Positions 10,501-17,764 of a stretch of DNA of 64,000 nt are shown in pieces. This DNA comes from Scybalousia_A sp052170555. GTDB taxonomy: Bacteria > Bacteroidota > Bacteroidia > Bacteroidales > P3. Location of the stretch: positions 62,001 through 126,000 of the forward strand of contig JBQNAI010000004.1 of NCBI GenBank assembly GCA_052170555.1, in the 5' to 3' direction. A program made the translations under genes and the position numbers. The notes under the pieces were generated by a model. It saw nothing but the letters and a program-made list of their open reading frames with translations, ran no database searches and was not told where the DNA came from. The stretch's first letter is position 1, and every line of letters starts with the position of its first letter.

Positions 10501-11283
10501 ATCACCAAATCCCCAAATGTAAATACAAGATTGAGGTGTTTGATGATATGAAGCATCATTGTAGGGGAATTGAGGATCTGCTTTTAGAACGACACTATCG
10601 CCTTCACATATATCAATTGCAACAAATCTTACAGTGTCAATTTTGTAATATCCGATAGAGCCATTATTTTCCACTTTTGCAAAATCGTAACCGTAGGAAG
10701 GGTTACTTACTTTTATTGTATCTACATCAGTACCTTCCCTTACCGGTCTATTAGTTTTCTCTCCATTAGAATCATATTTTGTGAAAGTTGGAGCAAGTTT
10801 CACATATACATCTTGACAAGTTCCTTCACAACTAATTCTTGCTTTCCAGCCTTTTGCTACACCAGTTTTATCACTTTTCAACCTTACAGTAAGGCAGCCA
10901 GATAAGTCCGTAATTGGAGGAGATATAAGTTTTCCTTCCAGATCATTGTTTTGGAAATAAGTAAGTCCGTTATCCTGAAAAACAGCTTTCTCATCATTGA
11001 TAGAAGTTCCGTAGTAGATAAACACAGTGTCAGAGGGATGGATATCAAACATATCAAATTCAAGCTTAGTTCTTGAGTTGGCTTGTGCAGGACAAATCGT
11101 AGTCCAATAATCCATGTTGGTAGTGTAGTTACCGTTTTTACTATTGTCATAAAATTCACCATCACACAATGTAGTTGTACTTTTATGATTTGCAGCATCC
11201 AAAAAAATCGTTTTGTTCTGCGATTTAACTGAATAAGAAATTATCAACAATAAAAGGATTTCGAAAACAAATAATCTTTTCAT
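7597..11283 (-). CDS. Large secreted protein with T9SS type B sorting domain
   Basis: A 1228-residue protein. Residues 1-21 form a signal peptide ending SVKSQ. Next is a CUB-like region (about 30-150) with paired cysteines. Two stretches resemble the proprotein-convertase P domain, the clearer one being LNGTWTIRITDNLAEDNGW. A PKD-like region (about 960-1050) precedes the C-terminal domain at about 1138-1228, which starts FPTVVTPNGDGINDIFEI and contains ELTIYNRYGKRIYF. That is the gliding-motility-associated, type B CTD used by type IX secretion. The protein is predicted to be exported and attached to the surface or released; its ligand is unknown. It is transcribed after ruvB across a 101-bp gap, and no clear own promoter was found. 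Confidence 0.85.
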   Translation of the reverse strand: MKRLFVFEILLLLIISYSVKSQNKTIFLDAANHKSTTTLCDGEFYDNSKNGNYTTNMDYWTTICPAQANSRTKLEFDMFDIHPSDTVFIYYGTSINDEKAVFQDNGLTYFQNNDLEGKLISPPITDLSGCLTVRLKSDKTGVAKGWKARISCEGTCQDVYVKLAPTFTKYDSNGEKTNRPVREGTDVDTIKVSNPSYGYDFAKVENNGSIGYYKIDTVRFVAIDICEGDSVVLKADPQFPYNDASYHQTPQSCIYIWGFGDNDKGYDTIKFNPEIGHKWKKVSGYDMHLYITDTSHGGCVAKNSLNARVRIAQNPIKMENKVADMCSGDKQPVNVDYSGTATIVLDSFKINQAEREIFETRKFIPDGGSTSSGNATYEDPITFSSFSSGATLSSGKEIADICINMEHSSIGDIKIELRCPENKTAVLKYFDKKKKGKKRYFLGKPAGSMQYAFIDPTTADKKNNLTDTIKNPIGECWQYCWSNTYLKNAQGVLCGDLPNVVRNFSLSSTKVPFVNNVIDSTHFWGYADTINLTINVAPDTIHIYNNKILVSKNNDIVTSSNGTSQSYPTGSAIIIKTGDSYSTTSTGREFLYTKSDDTNIFSIGVNMQQEIPIIDNGNSYPVSYGDTVKYHKYNLTLFKNNVQTTPAYGDVFRINNTSGTNVTININTSTEQTLIVDSIRLITSYIDEFRPYKNDSYTAKYGDYIRTVAYSYEKDSIIAYGDTSQFLQTPKQNVTGTIAYNFDAINQTQNYINATTVDLNGFDPLIGCSLNGTWTIRITDNLAEDNGWICSWWMDFDLSSSTDWTYSVPIDTVIWGGPYITKPTKTSAIIAPPVTQHGEFTYNVKVIDDFGCQWPTSTNISIVGTPIVNLGPDKEICEGQSVILNAGNVGAARYDWEPTGDTTQTITFTPKDNEFGPKTFIAMVTNNNGKLYCYGNDTIKLNVHPGAAASFSSDKFPLEGCEPYTFQLLSTSSEVAKYEWRLGNVISNEPNPSFTFPSGSYNLDLKVTSPYGCVDSLHYDSIVNVFSSLSADFSWKPANPYASNPSVKMINLTEPNDEINNRYRWEVQSNKYDPLDVENIFETDPYYKWVAQDGKSIAGEYSITLDAYSYNIAPSGNIYECHDTVSKVITIVNDNLIFPTVVTPNGDGINDIFEIHNLIEGQAYPDNELTIYNRYGKRIYFVQDIRTKSQFWNPALTNSPTGTYFYRFIAKGPVQNMEFNGSVELLKE

Positions 11284-11384
11284 ATTTTTTGTACAATTTT
11301 ATTCTAAATTTTCTACTAAATGATAAGTTAAAAATCAAAATGTAAAGTAAAAGTTTCAATTTTTCTTATACAAAGTTTCATTTT

Positions 11385-12422
11385 TTATTCATCAAATAAA
11401 ATTTTTTGGTTACCATGTCGCTTGTGGGAGTCTTTTCCTAAATGTTGATATGCCAAAGGTGTAACTTCTCTTCCTCTTGCCGTTCTCATTATATAACCTT
11501 CCTGTATTAAGAATGGCTCATATACTTCCTCTATTGTCCCTGCATCTTCTCCAACAGCAGTTGCAATAGTCCCAATTCCAACTGGACCTCCGCGAAACTT
11601 GTCTATTATAATACTAAGTATCCTGTTATCCATTTCATCCAATCCATTGGCATCAACATTTAGTGCATTCAGAGCTATTTTTGAAATATTTAAAGTTATA
11701 ATTCCATTGCCCTTTATTTGTGCAAAGTCTCTTACACGTCTCAATAGTAGATTAGCTATCCTTGGAGTTCCTCTGGAACGACTGGCTATTTCAATTGCGG
11801 CATCTTCGTCAATGGGGGTATCTAAAATTCTACACGATCTCTTAATTATACTACATAAGGTTTTGTGATCATAATACTTTAATCTGCAAGTTATACCAAA
11901 ACGAGAACGTAAAGGTGCGGTCAAAAGACCACTTCGTGTTGTCGCTCCTATCAATGTAAAAGGATTTAGAGCTATCTCCACACTTTTAGCATTTGGTCCG
12001 CTTTCTATTAGAATATCTATCTTATAATCTTCCATTGCTGAGTACAGATATTCCTCTACTATGGGAGATAGTCTGTGTATTTCGTCAATAAATAAAACAT
12101 CCTTGGCCTCCAGATTAGTTAGTATCCCTGCTAATTCCCCCGGCTTATCTAAGACAGGACCAGAAGTCATTTTTACATTTACTCCCAGTTCATTTGCAAT
12201 AATGTAAGATAAAGTAGTCTTTCCCAATCCGGGAGGTCCGTGTAACAGGACGTGGTCTAATGCTTCGCCTCTTTCCTTTGTAGCCTGAACAAATATGCTT
12301 AGATTCTCCTTAATCCTATCTTGACCAGCAAAATCTCCAAATCCTAAGGGACGCAGAGCCTTTTCGTAATCTCTTTCCTGTTTAGAAAGACGACTGCTGT
12401 TAGGATTAAGATTCTCATTCAT
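11385..12422 (-). CDS. ruvB: Holliday junction branch migration helicase RuvB
   Basis: The 345-residue protein begins its conserved part at LRPLGFGDFAGQ and has Walker A GPPGLGKTT (62-70), Walker B FIDEIHR (111-117), sensor I GATTRSG (159-165) and the arginine finger in LRSRFG (Arg174). The C-terminal winged helix has GPVGIGTIATAVGED and a final TARGREVT. RuvB is the hexameric motor that drives branch migration of Holliday junctions with RuvA. It has a -7 box about 35 bp upstream. All motifs are intact. Confidence 0.97.
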   Translation of the reverse strand: MNENLNPNSSRLSKQERDYEKALRPLGFGDFAGQDRIKENLSIFVQATKERGEALDHVLLHGPPGLGKTTLSYIIANELGVNVKMTSGPVLDKPGELAGILTNLEAKDVLFIDEIHRLSPIVEEYLYSAMEDYKIDILIESGPNAKSVEIALNPFTLIGATTRSGLLTAPLRSRFGITCRLKYYDHKTLCSIIKRSCRILDTPIDEDAAIEIASRSRGTPRIANLLLRRVRDFAQIKGNGIITLNISKIALNALNVDANGLDEMDNRILSIIIDKFRGGPVGIGTIATAVGEDAGTIEEVYEPFLIQEGYIMRTARGREVTPLAYQHLGKDSHKRHGNQKILFDE

Positions 12423-12454
12423 AACTTTGTTATGTTACATATTAATTCGGATTG

Positions 12455-12462
12455 CAAATTTA
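12455..12462 (-). promoter_or_regulatory. -7 box upstream of ruvB
   Basis: On the minus strand the sequence reads TAAATTTG followed by C, a match to TAnnTTTG. No TTTG was found at the ideal -33 distance. The predicted leader to the ruvB start is about 25 nt. Confidence 0.5.
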
Positions 12463-12605
12463 ATAAAATTTATTCTAAATAACATTGACAAAATAGATAT
12501 TTTTATTAAAATGCTTAATTTTTACTTTTCTATTTAAGATTACGTTTTGTAGTAGTATTTATTCGAGTATTAAAAATAATTTTACAATCTCAAAAAAAGA
12601 AATTG

Positions 12606-12686
12606 TTCGAACGGTTTAAAATGTAATTTTGGACGGTCTAGAATTGTTATTTAGACCGTCCAAAGTCATATTTTAGACCGTCTAAA
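12606..12686. repeat. 22-bp-period palindromic repeat array, 4 units (15-bp core family, locus 1)
   Basis: Four 15-bp near-palindromes start at 12606, 12628, 12650 and 12672, exactly 22 bp apart. The best is TTTAGACCGTCTAAA (7-1-7 palindrome); variants include TTTGGACGGTCTAGA and TTTAGACCGTCCAAA. Linkers are 7 bp and AT-rich. The array lies between rlmH and ruvB. The flanks (ACAATcTCAAAAAAAG on the left, AACAAAAGTAA on the right) resemble those of the array at 19402. The function is unknown. Confidence 0.85.
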
Positions 12687-12796
12687 CAAAAGTAAAGATT
12701 GAAATTGCAAAATTAGAATAAAGTATTGCAAATATGAGTTTAATAAAAGTAAATATTATATGACAAAATATTAGAATAAAATAAAAAAGAGTAGTT

Positions 12797-13291
12797 TTAT
12801 TCGTTGTGATATGGTTCTCCTTTGATAATTGTGAAAGCACGATATAGTTGTTCAACAAATAGAAGTCTTATCATTTGGTGAGAGAATGTCATTCTACTAA
12901 TGGAAATTTTATATTTGAATTTTTCTTTTATAGTATCGCTAAATCCGTATGCCCCTCCCACAATGAAAACTAAGTTTTTTATTCCGCTATTCATATTTTT
13001 TTGCAAGTATTCTGCCAACTGTGTGCTTTTAAGTTCTTCACCATTTTCATCCAAAAGAACAACTAATGTGGAGTGTTGCGTATCCAATTGATTTTTTTCT
13101 AAAAATGATAAAATATTTTGACATTCGATTTTTTTTAATTGGAGAGGGGATAGGCTTTTTGCATTTTTTACATCATTGATCGTCTCCAATGAGAAGTTGA
13201 GATAATGTTTCAATCTTTTTAGGTATTCATTAATTCCCTCATCTATAAATCCTTTTGCAGTTTTCCCTGTAACAATTAATTTTATATTCAT
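12797..13291 (-). CDS. rlmH: 23S rRNA (pseudouridine1915-N3)-methyltransferase RlmH
   Basis: A 164-residue protein of the SPOUT class. It shows VVLLDENGEELKS, the SAM-binding knot sequence VFIVGGAYGF and the C-terminal MTFSHQMIRLLFVEQLYRA with final GEPYH, all hallmarks of RlmH (YbeA). It methylates pseudouridine 1915 in helix 69 of 23S rRNA. It begins 1 bp after the stop of the GNAT-like gene, so the two are likely coupled. Length and start match the family. Confidence 0.95.
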   Translation of the reverse strand: MNIKLIVTGKTAKGFIDEGINEYLKRLKHYLNFSLETINDVKNAKSLSPLQLKKIECQNILSFLEKNQLDTQHSTLVVLLDENGEELKSTQLAEYLQKNMNSGIKNLVFIVGGAYGFSDTIKEKFKYKISISRMTFSHQMIRLLFVEQLYRAFTIIKGEPYHNE

Positions 13292-13292
13292 T

Positions 13293-14267
13293 TTATCTTT
13301 GCTTTATAGACCTTAAATGCTGATAAATTTTACTATAATATTTCGTAAGAGACATAAAAGGTGTACGTTTTCCACCAAAATGTTGAAAAAATTCTTCAAT
13401 ACCTTTGTACATGGAGCCTTCAAAATCATAAGTACTTAACCCTATGGAATGTGCATAATTGATGCTTGCAAATTGAGTAAACGCACCTCCATCACGTTGT
13501 ATATTATTATAATTGCTACCACCAATAAGAGAATAAGCTGTATTGTTATCCCAAGCAATAAACAATACAGAACAAATATTTTGCAATTTATCAAGGCAAA
13601 CAAATATTTTGCCCTGATTTCTCTGTATGGAAGTTGTTACTATTTCACTAAATAAATCAAAATAATAGGGTATTGTTTTATTTTGACGTGAATACGTGGT
13701 CTCAAGAATTGAATATATATATTCCAAATCATTATAGTTTTGTATAATTGTAAGCTCCTTTTCAGCCTTTCTAATTTTTTTTCTCATAACGGGAGAAAAT
13801 CCATCTAAAAAATTGTCATTTGTTATATCCAATATATAAGTGTATTGAATATTTGCTTTAAAAGAATGTTGAATAAAAGGTGTGGCACAGAAAAACTGCG
13901 GAATAATTTTCAAAAAACAAGCACTTATATTCATATTGTCAATAGTTTGTGCAAAAAATTCACTTATTTCATTTTCAAAATGGAATTTTGAGTGATTGTT
14001 TTTCAGTATTTGAGGATGATTTATTAAATACTGTTTATCCAATACTAAACCTTGATAAGGCATAAACATTGTCGGACGAACAGATTTAAAGAAATGTTGC
14101 TTATGTATGTAATAAGGCAATAATGCGATGGGTTCATTATTCTTGCAAAATATTGTAGCATTCCAATCCTTTTTGCAAACAATATCCAAATACCACGGTT
14201 GCATAAATAGCGGTACTATATCAGAGTTTTTATTGCAATAATCAATGTATTGTTGTTTTGTATTCAT
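13293..14267 (-). CDS. GNAT-fold acyltransferase family protein (FemAB/BioF2-like)
   Basis: A 324-residue protein with no signal peptide. The core GFSPVMRKKIRKAEKE followed by IYSILETTYSRQ, VCLDKLQNICSVLFIAWDNNTAYSLIGGSN and YDFEGSMYKGIEEFFQHFGGKRTPF is the layout of the GNAT/FemAB-like acetyltransferase group (Acetyltransf_6-like). The substrate is unknown. Its start is only 3 bp from the stop of the decayed GH57 amylase upstream, and rlmH follows 1 bp later. It therefore seems to have been part of the glycogen operon transcript and is still intact. Confidence 0.65.
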   Translation of the reverse strand: MNTKQQYIDYCNKNSDIVPLFMQPWYLDIVCKKDWNATIFCKNNEPIALLPYYIHKQHFFKSVRPTMFMPYQGLVLDKQYLINHPQILKNNHSKFHFENEISEFFAQTIDNMNISACFLKIIPQFFCATPFIQHSFKANIQYTYILDITNDNFLDGFSPVMRKKIRKAEKELTIIQNYNDLEYIYSILETTYSRQNKTIPYYFDLFSEIVTTSIQRNQGKIFVCLDKLQNICSVLFIAWDNNTAYSLIGGSNYNNIQRDGGAFTQFASINYAHSIGLSTYDFEGSMYKGIEEFFQHFGGKRTPFMSLTKYYSKIYQHLRSIKQR

Positions 14268-14270
14268 AAT

Positions 14271-14813
14271 TTATTTTAATTTAAGATAAAAGTTCGATGA
14301 AATATTCATACGATTAACATATGCTTTGTATGGATTATTGTAGTGGTCTAAGTATTTATGTACGTTCCCAAGCATTTTCCTATAAGTCATTGTATAATAA
14401 AGCAGACATCTCTCTATCTTTTATTGAGTTGTAATGCATTTTTATCTGCAAAGCAAAATATTTTTTCATTTCTTAGTATTGTCAAACTATACATAAATGT
14501 TTCTCCTAAGACCTTTACACATTTTATCTACTAAGTGCTTGAATGAATCTATAACTTTGGTAGTGTATCTTTGAAGCTGTTCTATTGTATTTTTGATTGT
14601 GGAGTAAGCAACATACATTTTTTTTAGGTATTTTTTGATAAGAGAAAAAAATATTTTGTTAATAGATATACAGCATTTGCTTGCAATACGCTGACATAAC
14701 CAGATCCTCTGCATATCATAGTAACAGTTGTATTGATTACCGATTTCAAAAAATTTATATGGTTTTAGATGAAACGGGTGGTATGTTTGAAAATAGGCAT
14801 ATATTGATTTCAT
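14271..14813 (-). pseudogene. Remnant of GH57 alpha-amylase, middle deleted
   Basis: The first 108 codons (14813 to 14487) read MKSIYAYFQTYHPFHLKPYKFFEIGN and later KKMYVAYSTIKNTIEQLQRY and VIDSFKHLVD. They align by eye with the N-terminus of Bacteroidetes GH57 amylases (LYFQVHQPFRLKxYxFFDIGN, FKVAFSISGxALEQFE, VIDSFxKL). Several stops follow. In the same frame at 14390-14271 is NVHKYLDHYNNPYKAYVNRMN, matching the C-terminal GH57 stretch VHxYFNPYxSPYEAFINYMN. About half of a normal GH57 gene is missing between the two parts. The remnant stop lies 3 bp before the next gene, as in an operon. Assignment is by remembered family patterns, not a search. Confidence 0.7.
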
Positions 14814-15219
14814 ACTCCATATTGTTTATTTGTTATCTTCCATTCTAATTATGTTATAATAAAGTGCCACTTCAGTAAATTCTTTTACGAGAAGAAAAAA
14901 ATATTCTCAAAAAAGAATTTTGTAAAACACCTCTTTAATTTTTACTATCGTTTAACTAATTTTTTATAATAAATATTGTCTTTTTTTATATGTTATTTTA
15001 CAACATAAGGTCATTTATCTAAACCTTTAATATCTAAAATGTTAGTATTAGGATATATCTTAATTTTCTTTTTTTGCATACTCATTATAACAACATGTAT
15101 AATTTTCTTCTTTTAACCCCATTATTTCCAAATTATCTTTGACAAGACTAGGAAGAAAACAGCATTAGCGTATTTTTATATTTGCAATAATTATTATCTC
15201 TTCAAATCAAATCATAATC
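14814..15219 (-). other. Decayed DNA between the glycogen synthase and GH57 remnants
   Basis: About 400 bp of very AT-rich sequence with no open frame. By position it should hold the C-terminal half of the glycogen synthase. I could not find convincing family residues in any minus-strand frame, so most of it is deleted or eroded. No promoter or RNA gene is seen. Confidence 0.4.
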
Positions 15220-15734
15220 TCATGTCTTTTTAACAAATCCTTTTATAGTACTATTATTAGAAGCATTAATAACTCCATTTCGCCTTGTGTATTGAGAAAT
15301 ATCATTTTTACTCACTAAAAATGTAATAATATTTTGATTGTAGCTTCCTGCAAAATCAAATCTATGATAAATAATGATGTTTTCTTTTCTTGTGGTAGTA
15401 ATTTCTGAAGTAGAGCGTTGATAGTGATTATAATGATTTTCCTTTCCTATATACAGGACTTGCGAATAATTAACTGGAATACGTGACGAATGAGTATCTC
15501 TAGTAAGGATACTAATTTTATTATTTATTGTCTTAATTTTTGTAAAACTCATATATTTTTCATTAAAACCTGTAATCTCTGAACCGTTTTGTGTAATATC
15601 TTCATATTTTTTTGTACAATAAAGGTGATTTGCATTTCTTTTTCTATAAGACTCTTTGTCATTGTGTAACAAACAGCTTCTAATCCCTTTGAAATTTGTG
15701 GCAGCAACTTAGAAACAAACGTTAAAATTCTCAT
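15220..15734 (-). pseudogene. Remnant of Bacteroidetes-type glycogen synthase (GT family), frameshifted
   Basis: The frame from 15734 reads MRILTFVSKLLPQISKGLEA, then CYTMTKSLIEKEMQITFIVQK. This follows the N-terminus of Bacteroidetes glycogen synthases (MKxLMFGWEFPPHISGGLGT, then CYGLTKxL, ITFVVPK) but with key Trp and Gly replaced. The reading then continues in another frame (15672 to 15220), where FDFAGSYNQNI resembles the YxFSGNYGxNL motif and GVINASNNSTIKGFVKK resembles FDVIHAHDWLTYxAGxxAKK with the His and Asp residues lost. It lies between the debranching enzyme and the GH57 remnant, the usual operon order. A frameshift plus active-site loss indicates a dead gene. Confidence 0.7.
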
Positions 15735-15772
15735 TTTTTTTCTTTTTTCCTGTTCTCGTTTTCGCAGTATTG

Positions 15773-17764
15773 TTATATAATATATCTCATTCGCATGACT
15801 TCAGCCATACTCTAAGCTTTAGATATATTGCCTCTAGCATTAAATGGAGGTTTTGTATCATAAACCTCTGCAATACTACCAATACGATAATTTATTAATG
15901 TATTTTCAAAACCATTACATAAGACCATAATATGATTAATTCCTGCACTACCATAAACTCTTAAATAATCTTCGCTACATGCTCTCCAAAGCCACGACCA
16001 CACTGTCCCGTTGTGATATACACGGTCTTGTTGGGCTAGATTGTCGCAATAATGTCCGCAATAATTAAGATCTTTTGGAGAGAGATAAAAAAGACCATAT
16101 GGAGTCAGGAGTTCTTGTCTGACTCTCTCAACAATAACTTGACGAATTTTTAAAGAAAGTGGTGAATATTTCAAACTGACAGCAAAAATCATGTTAGAGC
16201 GAACAGGAAAATTCTTATTATTGTTATGAACACAGTTTGCGAGATAAACTTTTTGTTTATCACATAATGTTTTTTTTAAATTACTTGGAAAATTTCTCGC
16301 AAAATCATTACAATGTGTAGAAAAAGTATTATCACAAAACTGTTCGGCTAACTCTTTGGTAAATATGGTAGCATTATGCCACAACGCATTTATCTCAACG
16401 GTATATCCTTTTCTTTGAGTTACGGGATTATCATCAATAATAACGTCCATCCATATCAGAACTTTTCCTTCCTGTCCTTCAAAAAGCAAATAATTGCTAT
16501 CCATTCTAATGTTTGAGCCACCTTTCTCAAAAGTTGATATAATAGACTTTATAAATTTTGAATATTTTCTACATATTGTCTTTTGTTCTTTCGTAAAAAC
16601 GGTATATTGTTGCAAACACCAGAAAAACCAAAGTGGTACATTGACCGAATTGTAGACAATTTGGTTAGAATAATCTCTATTTGGGGACACTCCATCTTTG
16701 AAATCTTTGATTATACTATCAATTGCGTTTAATAGTAAGTTAATATTGTATAATGTACAGCAAAGTCCAAACAGTGAAATGAAAGTACCTCGTACCCGTC
16801 TTCTAAACCCGGGAAATCCGTCAACAATAACCATATTTGTTATTTTGTGACAAAAAAATATCCTTACTACCCGTTTCAACACATCTGTCATTGTATTTAT
16901 AGAAAAGCGAATAGAGACTTCTTTTTTGAAATCTATAGACAATAAAAAATGATTATCTTCCTTTATTCCGCATACTAAATATACACTTTCTCCCTGATTC
17001 ATCTCCAAATTGAAAGATCCTGGTATTAAAAGGTCTTCTATGTAATTATAATCTCGTTTTCGTTTCTTTATATACTCTAAATTACAATACCAATTCGGCT
17101 TATGTTGGTAATAAACTTTTTTAGAAAATTGTGGATATAAAGGAGTGTAATTAGGATATAACTTATATGCTATACCATTTTCTATTTTAGTGTAAGAATT
17201 GTCAGCATTGTGATTATATTTTGATAATTGATGAATTTGTCTGAATGATAAGAGAGGATTGAGTTGCAATTTGATAGTGATGTAAGCATTGTTATTGATG
17301 TGATTTGTAGTATTGTCGGCGTTTGGGGATGATAGAGTAAACTCGTCGCTATTTTCATAGTTGTACTTGATTAAAATACGTTCCCTTCTTTCTTGAATCT
17401 GTATTTGTTTTATCAATACAATATCTCCGATATGGTAAGTGGTTAAATGAGGGTCTTTAAGCGAATAAGACTCTAGGTATTTATATTCTTTTGGATAGAA
17501 TATTCCTCCTTGGTGCCGATGGATAGCTAAATGAAACTCATCCTCGTTGGCAATAACAGTTTCATCTAGATATGAAAGCAAGATATAATTTTCATTATCT
17601 ATTTTTTGCAGTGGGGCAATGGACAATCCATGATATTTTCTCGTATTGCAACCGACCAAAGACGTGCAAGCGTATGTATTAGACATGTTAGTATGAAGAA
17701 TTTCTCTATTAAGAGAAAATTCAAAATACAAAAGATCATCTTTTTTTAACGATGCATCCTTCAT
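15773..17764 (-). pseudogene. Glycogen debranching enzyme (amylo-alpha-1,6-glucosidase) with premature stop and lost motif
   Basis: The 650-codon frame is full length and recognisable. The N-terminal GDE domain has VGCNTRKYHGLSIAP, LLSYLDETVI and IHRHQGG; the C-terminal (alpha/alpha) domain has WMDVIIDDNPVTQRKGYTVE, INALWHN and YHNGTVWSWLW. Two defects are clear. The conserved GYPWFxxWGRDTFI motif reads GFPGFRRRVRGTFI (about residues 316-329), losing the Trp and the Asp of WGRD. The frame also stops with TAG at 15812-15814 where the family has Trp (AQAWSVAE); reading through gives SMAEVMRM, then TAA at 15773. It starts inside the flippase stop (ATGA overlap). It is probably a recent pseudogene, although a changed but expressed protein is possible. 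Confidence 0.75.

Noticed and set aside
10884..11198. Open frame inside the large T9SS-sorted protein gene
   Set aside because: It is a shadow of the real gene in another frame, without start context or family resemblance. The same holds for the many other short frames overlapping recognised genes.
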